Below, piece by piece: positions 35,001 through 47,870 of a stretch of DNA of 64,000 nucleotides (within the stretch, counting starts at the first letter, position 1; each line of letters starts with the position of its first letter). The position numbers and the translations under genes are program-made. Below the pieces are notes generated by a model. It had not been told where the DNA came from. It ran no database searches and worked only from the letters and a program-made list of their open reading frames with translations. Origin of the DNA: Dillenia suffruticosa (Eukaryota; Streptophyta; Magnoliopsida; Dilleniales; Dilleniaceae); contig JAVTVX010000031.1 in the NCBI GenBank assembly GCA_033439265.1, positions 6,185,501 to 6,249,500 on the forward strand. Direction: 5' to 3'.

Positions 35001-36700
35001 TGAGGGCACATACTTAAACTTCACCCCCAAATGAGGGTGTGATCCTCATTGCGACTCTTGAGAATGATGAGAAATTTAAAGCAATCCTACAGGCTCTTAT
35101 GGGTTCTTGTAAAGAACCATTTATTGGAGGCCATAGATAAAGAGAAGAAGAATATGAGAATCAATAGGGTCTGGGATCTAGTTGATTTGGCTGAGAGCAG
35201 AAAGACCATTCGGAAAGAGTAAGTTCTCAAGAATCTAGTTGATTTGCTTAAGGGCAGAAAGACCATTAGAAACAAAAAGATTCTTAAGGTAAAAAAGAAA
35301 GGTCGGCAGATCGATTGGGAGATATAAATATCCCGTTTAGTAATGAAGGGTTACAATCAGACTAAGGGGTTGGATTAGCAAGAAGTTATAGTTCAATTTA
35401 TCTCGATCCGTTTACTTTTAGCGATTATCGCGAATATGGATCTGGAGTTATACTAGATGAACATAAACAACTGCTTTTCGTAAATATAAGTTTTTGGATA
35501 AGTAGATCTACATGAAACAACCCTCTGAATTCGTTCTAGTAGGTTATGAGGACAAGATCTGTCAACTTTAAAAGTCGATATACGACCTAAAATAGTTATC
35601 CAAACGGTGGTATCTAAGATTTCACAAGAATGTGATATCTTATAGTTTTATAATGATCGATGAGAATATGATATCTGTCTGAAACGTTCTAATAACTCTT
35701 TTGTGATTATATTCTTATATGTGCGTGACATTCTATTAGTTGGGAATAATAGAGAATATCTAATAACTATTGAAATATAGTTATTGTTGAGTTCTAACAT
35801 GAAGAACATAAGTGAGGCTTAGTTCGTTCTCGGAGTAAGGATCTAGAGGGATTGCTCGAGAATGATATTGACTCTTTAACAAGAGTCCTACATTAGGAAG
35901 ATTCTTTAGCATTCGAGATGAACGAATGAAACCCATTAGATACTTTTCTCGCTAAAGATGAAGATTTAAGTCTTGAAATGTACCCTATAACTTAAGAAGA
36001 AATAAAGGAGTTGAATAGAATCCCTTATGTCAGTATAATGTGTAGTTTAGTATATGTAATGAGACATACATGGCCAGACATTTATTTTACAGTCGATCTC
36101 GTAAGAAGTTATCAATTAAATTTTAGAAGGGATCACTAGATAGCAATGGAAAGGATTCTGAGATATTTCAAGGGAACTACGGACCTCTCCTTATGTTATG
36201 GAGTAGGTGATTTGCGTTTCATTGGATATTCAGATGCTAATTGGGGTGTCGATCTAGATATATGTAAATCAACATCAGTTTTTGCTGTTTTGCTCAATAA
36301 ATGATACCATGTCTTAGAAAAATAAGAAACAAATCTATACATTTTAATCTACAATAGAGACTGAACTTGTGGTATGCTCAGTTGCAGTTCAAGGGAATGT
36401 TTTTGGTTTCGGAGATTTCTGGATGACTTAGAGATTGTGGTAAAAAGTGGAAGTCTAGTGATGATTTATAGTGATAATCAGGCCGATATCGCCTACAACT
36501 GAAACCCTAAATATCACAGAAAGATCAAACACATTGATATTAGATACCATTTTATAAAAGGCATTACCAAGAAGGTGTAGTGATATTTAAGTACATGTTT
36601 ATATAGCATGATGGTTGATCCCTTTATCAAACCCCTTGTGAAAGATTCTTCTATAAAACAATTGGAATCATTGAGTTTATATGTAATTTGACATTTTTCA
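32078..36700 (+). pseudogene. leader and gag-pol remains of copia B
   Basis: After the CACTA-2 insertion the copia B leader resumes with a moderately GC-rich stretch (32080-32290). Gag-like sequence lies at about 32570-33360, ending in a degraded CCHC-like knuckle near 33315. An integrase core is recognisable around 33850-34530 (DICGLM near 34040), reverse transcriptase around 35090-36060 and RNase H around 36060-36620. The region is broken throughout. Confidence 0.75.
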
Positions 36701-37811
36701 TAACGTACTGATTTTGATACTTATTGATATATATGATATATGTGCATTGTATTTAGTCACAAGTTGATTACTTGCACTTGTTTATTATCATATATTATGA
36801 AATATGTTATAATGAAAGATATATCAGATAGGTATGGTCAACTCTCTCACACGAGTGATCACCTCCATCTTTGAGTAAATGGAAATGAGACGGTTTCTAA
36901 TCGTAAGAGACTTTGAGAGTAGCGTTACTAGAATATAAGTCGTCCCGATATGTATTCAGTATGAAGTCATATGCGATATGACTGACATGGATATACCCAT
37001 ATCTATGTTGCCTGTGAGAAGCCAGGTTGAGATCTCAGATATCACCTACATCAAGTGATATCGTCTTTTGGGATCTCTGGGGTAAAGTTTTATATAAACT
37101 GAGACCCATACTTATACAGTGTTAAAGAAATCTGATATATACCTTTTTAAGAGATAGAGGAATAATACAGTGGTATGTGTTTCATACTGCGTGTGATAAG
37201 ACGATCAAAGAATAGTAAAAGCTATTATTTAAGCCGAAAGTATGATTAAAGATCCCCGTTCTCACTGTGTGAGACCCAAAATCTATTGGATGAGATCTTT
37301 TGTACTCTTATGACTTTCATCTGTCTCTTGAGATTTATTTTGGTGTTACTACTTTAGCATGTCACCAATAAATTATAGTTGATTCGATTTTGTGGTGTAT
37401 GTCTAGAAAAACAGTTAAGATAAGATTAAAAATTAGTAGTATAAAAGGAAAACCAATCAACATTATATCATGATATTGTATTCACCAGTCTACATGTTAT
37501 GTTAATCCATATTGTGATTCAAATATAATAGTAAATATACAGTCGAGTAAATGATTGAGGATCACTTTCAATAAGGAAAGTGGCTCGATGGATATAATTG
37601 CTTTGAGTTTGGGATACAGCGAGTTCTTTTTTATACTAACGATGGCTCCTCGATCATCCTAACAGGTGTACCAAGAGGTCATTGCTTGCAGATATAATTG
37701 TCGGTTGCACGACGCCCAATCTTATATGAAAGTTCAGTAGGATGATATGATAGATTGTATGAGTTGTGATATTGTGACGGACGTAAAATACTCTCGTGTG
37801 TAAGTAGGAGA
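36700..37811 (+). other. post-RNase H region of copia B
   Basis: Over 1 kb between the end of RNase H and the 3' LTR, conserved in sequence with the same region of copia A (15605-16900) and copia C (46760-47870), for example the words around caactctctcacacgagtga near 36840. No known domain is recognised. Confidence 0.6.
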
Positions 37812-38317
37812 TGTTGAAAGTTAATGGCTACATGAGGCATTTTCAAATAGGGTTAGTTTTAATTTTAAAAGCATCCTTAACTAATCCAATAACCAAGATG
37901 AAGACCTCCTCAAGGATCTCTATGCAAAAAAAATGTAGCTCCCCTCTCCCCTCCCTTATGAGTCTCAAATGTGCCTACATGAAAAAAAGAAAGGAGCGTG
38001 TTTTTGCTTGATTGAATTCTTTGGCTGAGAAAGGGTTTGCACAATTGAGAGACCAATTCTCAAGAGGGAGAAAAAATAGATTAAACGTTTGAGAAATCTT
38101 CACGAAGGAAAATTTCTCCCATCATTTGGGTTGAGACGTCGTGGATCCATCATGGTGGTTCATTTCATGATTATTATCCTGATCGAACGATCCGTACGAG
38201 AGATTATATGGTTTCGGTTGATTTGTTGAAACTCTACATATTGAGATATTTATACCAAAATTCTAAACTTTTAATTCATACGTTTCTACATGCGCATATA
38301 GTGTAATAAATCCTTCC
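37812..38317 (+). repeat. 3' LTR of copia B
   Basis: A partner of 24072-24596, beginning TGTTGAAAGTTAATGGC after the purine tract and ending near aataaatccttc, followed by TGTCC. Confidence 0.85.
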
Positions 38318-38607
38318 TGTCCTAAGCAAGATATTCTTTCCATTCATATAAATAAAATGAACAAGAAGGTCCAAATCCATCTTTCCGGACTAAACACAAG
38401 GTAATTAACTCACACATTTCCAAATTATGTGCGACCATGAACATATCTCAATTTATGGAACTATCAATGGATAATATAACGTAAACATATAGAAGGATCC
38501 GTGGCAAGTACTACCGGATAATTGGGGCAATCAAATGTTCAACAATATTTAAAGGCTCCAGAAGCTATTTGAAGAGACCACCCTAAATTTGGTGGTTCAT
38601 ATTTCAT
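38318..38607. other. anonymous flank between copia B and the exon-like frame
   Basis: No gene is recognisable. It carries aggtccaaatccat at 38367-38380, a word also found at 4451 and 24051. If 38608-38664 is an exon, this stretch is its downstream intron. Confidence 0.3.
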
Positions 38608-38664
38608 CTAACCAAGCACAATCATCAGACATAACAAACAACAAATAATAGTTGAGCTTTCCAT
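38608..38664 (-). pseudogene. possible orphan first exon (signal peptide) of a second thaumatin-like gene
   Basis: The minus-strand ATG at 38664 opens a short hydrophobic leader, MESSTIICCLLCLMIVLG. After 17 codons plus one G comes GTTAG, so a splice donor would fall at exactly the phase and distance seen in exon 1 of the thaumatin-like gene (also 17 codons plus G before GT). A TATA box (TATATAAAG near 38750) lies about 85 bp upstream. No matching exon 2 or 3 is visible downstream, where copia B now lies. It may be a relic of a tandem duplicate, or a chance frame. Confidence 0.35.
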
Positions 38665-41433
38665 TGCAAGGATCAGAAAGAAGATTTGCTTTGGCTTAAT
38701 AATTAGATTTTTATTATAAAAAAAAAATAATAAATAAGAATTTTAGCTTTATATATGGTTCACATGAGAAAGCACCGACACAAGTTTGATGGAGGCTTTT
38801 GATAGAGATGCCACCTTCCCTTCTCAACATCTTTTAACATACCTAAAGAAAAAAGTGATTAATCTAAAAAATCACTTGATCTTATAATTTTATTTTTAAT
38901 AATGCAATGAGATAAAATCATCTGACACTAAAAAATTATCTTGAAAATGCAATTCTTGAAAAATTATTTTATCACGTAACAATATAAAATATAAATTCGA
39001 TATTAATTCCAAAACAAAAGGCTTGAGACTCAAAGCTTGCAGGGTCATCCTGGTGCCATATTTGCTTAATTCTCATAAATTTCACAAATTATCTAGGTGT
39101 TGGAAATGGGTACTGGATCACTCATGTGGGTTTGACCTGACCCAACACCCTCCCTTTATTTGAAATTCAAATTAAGGGATAAATGATAAAAAAGGAATAG
39201 TCGAAACAAACTCCTAACTCTTTGGTTTTGAATTTCAAAGGAAGTTGGTTATTTGTACAAATTAAAAAACGTAAATAAAATAAAATAAAATAAAAAAGCT
39301 CTTCATTTTTTTTTATTGTGGAAGTAAGGAGATAAACAAAAAATAGGGAAAAGTTGATATATATTTTTTAACAAAAGGGAAGATCAAGGGAATACCAATA
39401 CCGTGAGGGTTCTTGGAGATTTGGATCTATACCATATTCATAAATTTTTGAATTGTGAAAATCAAAGGCAGATTCATACGTGACTGGTTTTTAGACTGTA
39501 CATCAAATAAGTTAGTAATTCAATCATAAATCTTGAGAAGTTTATTTTTATATTTTAATTTTAAGTATAAAAATCTATATTCGATTATCGTAAAAGGATC
39601 AATACTAAGAGGCTGGAGATTAAGTTCGATAATTTTTGGCAAAGCAGCAGCAAGTGAATGAAGAAATAATGCAAGAAGTAAGAGATATTGATGGGTTTTT
39701 CACATCACATTTGTTCACCTCCTAAGTCATTAAATTTTATGAGTAGAGAAATAACTTCTTACATTAGCTATGATGGGGAAAAAAAAAATCGTGGATGAGC
39801 ACGTGCTTATTGTCATAAAGTTAAGAAAATACTTAATTTATTTATTTTGAAAAATTTGATGATAATGATACATTTTTTTCGTACACGGTCTCCCAAAATT
39901 ATGCATTCCAATTGGGCAGATTTGTGCATTAATTTTATGCAGGAACCAATTCAGTTGGACAATCATATACCAAATCTCATTCTAATACAAGAAAGCAATA
40001 TTAAGGTTAGCATTTTAATGTCATGGCCTAATTGGGCGTGTTTTGATTCGGTTAATACTTTGTATGATTAGATTAAAAACCTAGGGAAGCAAATAACATG
40101 TCTAACCAATATTTAGGTTTGCAAAGATTAAAGACGTACCATTTATAATTTATTTATATGAAGTGAGGGATTTTAATAATCAATTGTTTGTGAATGACAA
40201 TAATAATACTCTTTATTACTGATAAATCGTCCTTCAATTGCCTTCTTAATATATATTGACGGATCATAAAAATTTAAACTTGTTTAATTATTGATTTCGA
40301 TGATAGGGAGACCATTGCCATTTTTCAAAGTTAGAATTATTGGCATGTAGTGCGGATTTTCAAAATTCGAACAATATTAGAACTCAACCTTGGAATGTGC
40401 TTTGCAGCCCTTAGCTTGGTCAAGTCAAGGCATGCCGCTTTGTGACAAATTGACATTGTTTTGATAGAATTTTGTTGTCATAAAATCATAAAATTAGGGG
40501 GAGGGGGCTTCTTTTATAATTCAATCGTGATCTTGTAATTCGTAACTGTTTTTTTAATATTTTTTTCATAATTCTATCATGTAATAAGTTGTGATTGCAT
40601 TTATTATAGTCTCACTACAAAATATCTTACTTTCCCAAAGGACTTTTCCTCATGTTTAAACTTTACGCCGTAAATAATTTTTTTTCCAATATTTTATTGA
40701 TAAAACATCGGCAAAAAATACATTGCGATGTTTAGAGACAATAACGTCCAGAAAAGTCTTAGACACGCAAATTTCGGAGATGGCAGGAATTTTTGACAAC
40801 GTTTTAGCTATAAAAGTTAGTAAAATCTTTTAATTTTGTTGACGTTTACCAATAAATATTGATAAAATTTTGTATTTTATCGATATTTTGTTAAATGTCG
40901 GAAATGGTAAAGAGTGATAGACATACATTAGAGAGAGAGAGAGAGAGAGCTATGTTGATGTTTACATTTATAAATGTTGTGATGGTGGAGGTGAGAGAGA
41001 GAGAGAGAGAGGCACATAGTAGATAGAGAGAGGGGATATGCTAATGTTTCACCTAAAAAGTTAGCAAATGTTGGGATATTTAGGGCTCAAAACCCACATA
41101 ACTCTCTCTTTTTCTCTAGTCTCTTATTTCTTTTCTCCCTACTCTCTTCTTACACTATTGCCACAACCACTTCTCCTCAGACACCACTCACACTGCCATT
41201 GCTAAACCGCCGTCAAACAAAGCTGTCTGATATTGCTCTTTACTAGAGGTTGCTATATCTCCTCACTTTCTGTTTCTTTGTTCTTACTGCTCTCACTCCT
41301 GATGGCCACCAAGGACCACGTGTAAGTTTCTCCCCTTTGCTCGAATCTGATTATGATTATAATATATTTGTGTTAAGTAAATTTATTTTAATACAGAGAT
41401 ATGATCAGAGTATGAATAGGCAAGATTATGACA
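38665..41433. other. AT-rich intergenic DNA with short repeats
   Basis: No gene is recognisable. There is an A/T-rich aaataaaat run near 39270-39295, GA microsatellites at 40931-40949 and about 40992-41011, and a segment at 40613-40920 starting cactacaaaatatc that resembles a decayed transposon end. A CT-rich stretch at 41100-41300 resembles a plant 5' untranslated region. Confidence 0.4.
41302..41321 (+). other. possible first coding exon (MATKDH) with donor site
   Basis: ATGGCCACCAAGGACCACGT is followed directly by GTAAGT, after a CT-rich leader and GA repeats. This is the pattern of a short first exon, but the following sequence is cut by copia C at 41434 and no second exon was found. It could equally be the start of a degraded transposon gene. 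Confidence 0.2.
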
Positions 41434-41665
41434 TGTTAGTAAATATGCCCACGTAGGGGCATTTACCACAAGATTATGTCATGTTGTTACATTGTGGTGA
41501 TAACTTGTTCGATATGATTATCATCCTGACTGCGAGATCATTGAGAAAGTTTTTGTAGTTCCCGAATTTGCTGCGTTTATTTACTAAGATATACCCATAA
41601 ATACAGTTTTTTATTTTTTTTTTGAAAAATCACCATACCTCTACTTGTGTAAAATAAATCTAACA
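41434..41665 (+). repeat. 5' LTR of copia C (short)
   Basis: It begins TGTTAGTAAATATGCCCACG and ends aaatctaaca. It is about half the length of its partner. Confidence 0.85.
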
Positions 41666-42769
41666 TTGAAATCAGAACGATTGTTAGATTTATAAAAATA
41701 TTTTTTGAAAATTTTTGGATATAAAAATGTAGGGTAACAAATTTTAGAATTTGAATCACGGATTAGTTTCGTGAATCCAATTATATCACGATATTACCCA
41801 TGATTTGTAGATACAAATATAATTTTTTAATAATTTTTTGAGTATGTTTAGACCATGAAATATAAGGTCGAAACTTTCGATCCTAAATGGTGCCTAAAAC
41901 TTTAGAAACCCTAGATCTGTCGAGCTAAAAGACAAATTGATCTATGAAATTGGTATAAATGTTTTCCCTATGGTCTGATATACATTTTGATATAAATATT
42001 GTCTATTGCTGTCGTTGGAAACTGTGTTTCTCGACATGGCATCGAAGGTAAAATTTTGAACATTTGATTCTCGAGACTAGAGATTGAATCTCTCAAAAAT
42101 CAAATTGAGGACAAATTGGGGATGTCCAATTTTATTTTTTGGATGAAATCGCCATCAAAAAGTGGTCGAAAATGAGTTTTCCGATAATCAAGTCAAGACG
42201 ACCCGGTTGCCAACCTGTTGGACGAAGAAGAACCTCCCTAGACTCACGAGCACATGAGATACACGCACGTAGAGGCGCATGATGGCCACGGGTGTAGGCA
42301 CGCAATGTTCACGCACATTGAGGCGCAAGAATAGCATCAGATGGTTCGGGTCGGTTCTGACCAGATCCGTGTTAGAGTTGGGTCCCGACCTGGGGGATGC
42401 CAATCAAGTGCGTGAGTGCACGTACAGGACACGCCATGTATCTGGAGCTTGCCCCGACCTGCTATCAGCACGTAAGAGCATTCCGCCGGTGCATGGGATA
42501 TCGGTGGCACGTCAGGTCATCGTGAATTGGATTTTTCCAATTTTTTGAGATTCACATGTTCATATATGTGACTATTTGTGGGTTTTCGTATACAAAATCC
42601 AAATCCGGATGGTAAAATACGATCCTGAATTATGATGTATGGTATCTGTTGACTCATACGCTCATTTTATAATCAATACTCGAATCATTTAAGATTTGTT
42701 GATTTGTAGAGTGTATAAAATTATGAAAATAAATATCATATGTAACTAACGTCTCTCTTTCTGTATGAC

Positions 42770-43640
42770 AAAGACAATAGCTGCAACAAAAATTGTTGTG
42801 TTTATCTTGAGAAGGGAGACAATTTGAACACCGACAATTATGAGATTTTGTATCGGAAGGTTCAGTTTGTCTTCAAGGAACAAGAACTAGTATAGGTTCT
42901 ACAGCATGAGATGAATGACCCCATGGAGGGTACCATACCTCAGCCAAGATAGTATCAGGAGACATTTCGTGCATGGAACAGAAAGGATGGCCAGGTTAGA
43001 ATAATCCTCCTGAACAGTATACACAATGATATGATCCATGTTTATGACTAATATCCTACTGCGATATCGGTCATGTTTGCTCTCAAAGAGTATTTTGACT
43101 CCCAGTCAGCTTTTAAGTTGAGGATGATGACCTATAGATTTATTATTTGTAATAAACTGCTGGATCATAGCATGAAACAGCATCTCATGTACATGTCGAG
43201 TATAATCACCTCTCTAAAGAATATGAGGAAGCCACTATTGGATGAGTTTTAGGTATTAGGTGTGATCCAATCACTACCTGACTCCTGATATATTGTTAAT
43301 ACCTACCTCACATACACTGAGAGTATTCGTACTTTCATGGATGTGAGTAGATACTGTAAACTCAAGAAGGAGCTCTAGGAGATGGCTAGGTTTGCTTTTG
43401 GTCATGCTTACATAGTAGAGTTGTGTAAGGGTTCTCAGTGTACCATGTACCAAACGCAAATGGCACAAGCATAACAAGAAGACCAGAGGCTAAGATAAGA
43501 TGAAGCCATCTGTTAAGGCTGATGACAAAGGATAAAAGCATAGGAAGAAGGAGCTCGATAAGAACAAAGTCAAGTGTTACATATATGGCAAGTTTGGACA
43601 TTTCGCTCGCAAGTGTGGTGAGCGGAAGGTATGTTTTTCT
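42770..43640 (+). pseudogene. gag remains of copia C
   Basis: Copia-type gag sequence ending in a CCHC zinc knuckle (KCYIYGKFGHFARKCGERK near 43570-43628). The segment is in several frames and is not functional. Confidence 0.75.
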
Positions 43641-44119
43641 TCTTTATATGGTTTGAGTTTTTTCATCTACTATGATACTCACTGACTTCTCTCCTTTGTA
43701 AATTGCAGACTTAGGAGCTACCAACCATGTAACTCACCATAAGAGCTCGTATGTGGAGTTCTGCCGATTGAGTCACCATACGAGAAAACAGTATATGGGG
43801 AATGGAGTATTTGTGGCTATTAGAGGGATTGGTACATGCAAGACGATGTTGTGAAATAATTAAATTCTATACTTACATGATATTTTGTATGCTCTTGAAA
43901 TTTTTCAGAATTTCGTATCTATACTTTGACTTGATCGTTTAGGATATTCTTTTTTTTTTTGTTGAAAACTCTAAAGTTTATATTTTGTATGACAATTCTT
44001 TGATTTGTACTGATTTAGTTCAAGATGGACTATATGTACCGAATGTGCTTTCTTTTAATGATATTTCTCATTAATCTCTTATTATCTTTACATCTGATAG
44101 CGTAGTTGATGATTGACAT

Positions 44120-46690
44120 AATAGACTTTGCGACATTGGGTAAGAGAGGATGAAATGGGTAAGAGAGTTGCCTTATGTGAGTTTTGCCTAGCCGGCAAAG
44201 CCACAAGGAAACCATTTAGAAAGGCAATGAGAGCTAAGACTCCATTACAATTATTCCACTCTGATATTTGTGGGCTAATGAATGTGAGAGCTCGAAATGG
44301 AGCTATATAGTTTATTACGTTTATAGACGATTACATGTGTTTTAGTTACATCTATCTAATCTCGTACAAGTTTGAGACACTGAAGTGCTTCAAGAGATTT
44401 ATTAGCAAGGTTGAGAATCGGCTAGACTTGAAAGTGAAGACTCTCAGAACTGATCAAAAGCGTGAGAATCTATCTGAACAGTTCAAAGAGTTATGTTTCA
44501 AGAAGGGTATTACGAGATAGTTGACATTCCTGCTACTCTCCAACAGAACGGAGTAACCGAGAGAAGGAATAGGACTCTATTGGAGATGATGAGATTTATG
44601 ATAGCGTTGACCAATTTGCCTATCTCCTATTGGGGGGATGCATTATTGACTGTTGCTTATGTCCTCAACCATGTTCCAACAAAATAAGTAGTCAGTACCC
44701 TATAGAGCTTTGGATAATAAGGTAGCATGACCTGAGTCATTTGAAGCCATGGGGTTGTACCGCATATATTCATGATTACTCGTATCCACACGATAAGTTA
44801 GGCCTGCGAGCAAATAAGGGTATCTTTATAAGATACTCTGAACATTCTAATAGATATGTATTCCTTGGTAAGTATACAGACAACATAGTCACTGAGATTC
44901 AATCTCGTGATGCCATGTTCCTGGAAAATGATTTTCTTAAGAGAGACGAAATCAATCGAGATTTTGCCTTCTATAAGATTGGTGAGTCTAACAACTCAGC
45001 TGAGCCTAATAGCAGGACTCAATAACCCCTGGATCTTTGTTTTAGTGGGAGTGGCCCATCTATAGGTGAGGAGACTCCCGCTCCTCATAGAAGTAGTCGG
45101 GGATAAATACCCCGACATCATTTTCTGACTGTGGATGTGATTCTCCTTGTAACTCCCGAGAATGATGAGGAGCCCAAGATATTTAAGGAGGCTCTTGAAG
45201 ATTTTATAAAGAACCAATGGTTAAAAGTCATATAGGAGGAGATGGAATCCACTAGAATCAATGGGGTCTGAGACCTAGTTGACTGACCCGAGGATAGAAA
45301 AGCCATTGGAAACAAGTGGCTTCTCAAAGTTAACAGAAAAATTGATGGATCGATAGACAGATACAATGTCTATCTTGTAGCTAAGAATTACATGCAGACA
45401 AAAGGCATTGACTATGAGGAACCTTTCTCACCAATAGTCAAATTTACATAGATCCGTTTACCTTTGGTGATTGTCGCGAATAGACATAAAGACCGTCTTC
45501 CTTAACAGAAGTTTGAATGAGGAGATCTATATAGAACAACACTCTGGGTTTGTTCTAGTAGGTCAGAGTTTGTCGACTTCGAAAGTCGATATACAGTCTA
45601 AAACAGTCATCCAGACGGTGGTATCTAAAATTTCATTAGAATGTGATATCTTATGGTTTTACAATGATCAAGAAGGATCATAGTATTTATCTAATATGTT
45701 CTTATGACTCTTTTGTGATCCTGTCCCTATATGTGGATGATATAATGTTGGCTTGGAATAACATTAAGTATCTAATGACTATTAAGACATGGTTATCAAG
45801 GATCTTCAACATGAGGGATATAGATGAAGCTAAGTTTATCTTTGAAGTTAAAGTCCAAAGGGATCCCTAGAGACGGATGTTGGCTCTTTCACAAGAGATC
45901 TACATTAGAAAGATTCTCGAGCACTTTGAGATGAGCGATTGTAATCCTATAGATAATTCAATCACCAAGTGTGATGGTCTGAGTCTTGAGATGTGCCCCA
46001 AAAGTCAAGAAGAAGTAAGGAAAATAAGCAAAATCCCTTATTCCAGTACAGTGGGAAGTTTAATATACGCGATATTATGTATATGACCAGACATTTTTAT
46101 ACAGTTGATATAGTGAGTAGATATCATTCAAATTCTGGAAGGGGTCATTGGAGAGCAGTGAAAATGATTTTGAGATATTTAAGGGAATTGCAAGCTTCTC
46201 CTTATGTTACGGAGGAGGAGATTTGTACCTTGTTGGAAATTCATATGTCGATTGGGGCGGTGATTTGAATAAACGCATATCGATATTAGGTTTTACCTTC
46301 TTACTCTATGGTGGTGCCATTTTTTGGAACAGTAAGAAACAAACCTGTATAATTCCATCTACAATGGAGGCTGAGTTCGTGATTTGCTTAGTTGTAGTTC
46401 AAGAGAATGTTTAGCTCCAAAGACTATTGGATTACTTAGGGATTGTGAAAGATAGTAGTAGACCAATAATAAATTACTGTGATAATCAGACTACTATCAT
46501 CTATACTCGTGACCCTAAGTATTATAGTAGAACCAAACACATTAACACTAGAAACAATTTCATGAGAAACATTATCGAAAAGGGTGAAATGACCGTCAAT
46601 TACACTTCTACACACAGTATGGTGACTAACCCCCTCACCAAAGCCATTTCTAGAGACTCATTTATAAGATATAGAGAGTCATTAGCTTTG
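44120..46690 (+). pseudogene. integrase, reverse transcriptase and RNase H remains of copia C
   Basis: Integrase pieces lie at about 44160-44720 (FHSDICGLMNVRARNGA, then a core with TERRNRTLLEM). Reverse transcriptase pieces at about 45180-46090 include LSLYVDDIMLAWN near 45725. RNase H is at about 46150-46680 with FWNSKKQTCIIPSTMEAEF. This is the standard Ty1/copia order, broken in many places. Confidence 0.82.
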
Positions 46691-46759
46691 CATATATTTT
46701 GGCATTTCTCGTTTTGTACTATATTGATGACGTTGATACTTATTGCCTTTATATGTATA

Positions 46760-47870
46760 TGACTCTTGTGCATTATTCAATCACACATATGCTATTATAT
46801 TTCTTAATTAATGCACTTGTTTCTTATCATATATTCTTTGAAATGATATGATTAAAAGATATATCTAGCAAGTGAGGTCGACTCTCACACACGAATGACC
46901 ATCTCCAGCTCTGAATAAGCGGGGATAAGACGGTTTATAGTTGTAAGAGATTATGAGAGTAGTCCTACTAGAACATGAGTCACCCTGATATGTGTTCAGG
47001 ATAAGATCATATGTGTTATGACTAATATTGATATACCCATATCCATATTACCTGGAAATAACCAGATTTGATATATCAGATATTACTTACGTATGGTGAT
47101 ATTGTCTCTAAGATATTATTTTTGAGATTTCTGGATAAAGTCTTATGTGTAGATTGAATTCCATATCTGCATAATATTAGAGAAATTTGACATATGCTCT
47201 TTTGAGAGATGAGAGAATAAGACTATGGCATGTGTTTCGTATCGCGTGTGATGAGATAACTATGCAATAGTGGGAGTAATTATTTGAAACAATAGTATGA
47301 TTATGATCTCCGTTCCTACTATGTGAGATCTGGATCCCTTGGTGGAATCTCTTGCACCCTTATTGCTTTCAGCTATTTCTAGAAGTTTTAGTTTAGAGTT
47401 TGCTACTTTAGTGTACTTACCTATGACCCAAAAGATAATTGAGGTCTAAGAGATAGATTTAGGAAAACAGCTGAATTGAGACTGATAGATTTGAGTTTAG
47501 GAAAAAAAAGATCAATGGATATTATATAGTTGTGTAGTATTTATCGACCGATCTGTTATATTTATTCATATTGGGATTCAGATATAATAGTGAATATACA
47601 GTCGAGCAATAATTGGGGATCACTTTCGATGAGAAAAGTGGCTCGATGAATATAATTGCGTTGAGTTTGGGGTACAGTGAGTTCTTTTTGGTATTAATAG
47701 TGACTTCTCGATCATTCTCACTGGTGCATATAAAAGTCTTTGCTTGCGAGTGTACTCACCAGTTGCACGATACCCAATCCTGTATGAAAATCCAATAGGG
47801 TAATGTAGAAAATCGTATGAGTTATGATCTTGTGATGAATATAAAATATCCTTGTGTGTAAATTATAACA
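46760..47870 (+). other. post-RNase H region of copia C
   Basis: About 1.1 kb between RNase H and the 3' LTR that matches the equivalent stretch of copia A and B in many blocks. Near its right end (about 47610-47800) a conserved frame-like segment with MGITFDEKSGSMNIIALS-type residues also appears in A and B. No known domain is recognised. Confidence 0.6.

Larger units (their letters stand above)
24072..38317 (+). mobile_element. Ty1/copia LTR retrotransposon, copia B, with nested DNA transposons (fossil)
   Basis: LTR-like direct repeats bound it (24072-24596 and 37812-38317), with nearly matching flanking pentamers TGCCC and TGTCC. A primer-binding-like tatcagagtta follows the left repeat and the purine tract gtaagtaggaga precedes the right one. 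Between them lie gag, integrase, reverse transcriptase and RNase H remnants on the plus strand. The element contains a 201-bp miniature CACTA element and the 6.5 kb CACTA-2; without these it would be about 7.5 kb. The LTRs differ by roughly a tenth including small indels, so it is several million years old. The coding part is broken in very many places. Confidence 0.88.

Noticed and set aside
40613-40920. Left end of another CACTA element (cactacaaaatatc)
   Set aside because: No inverted right end or target duplication was found within the following sequence; at best it is a fragment.
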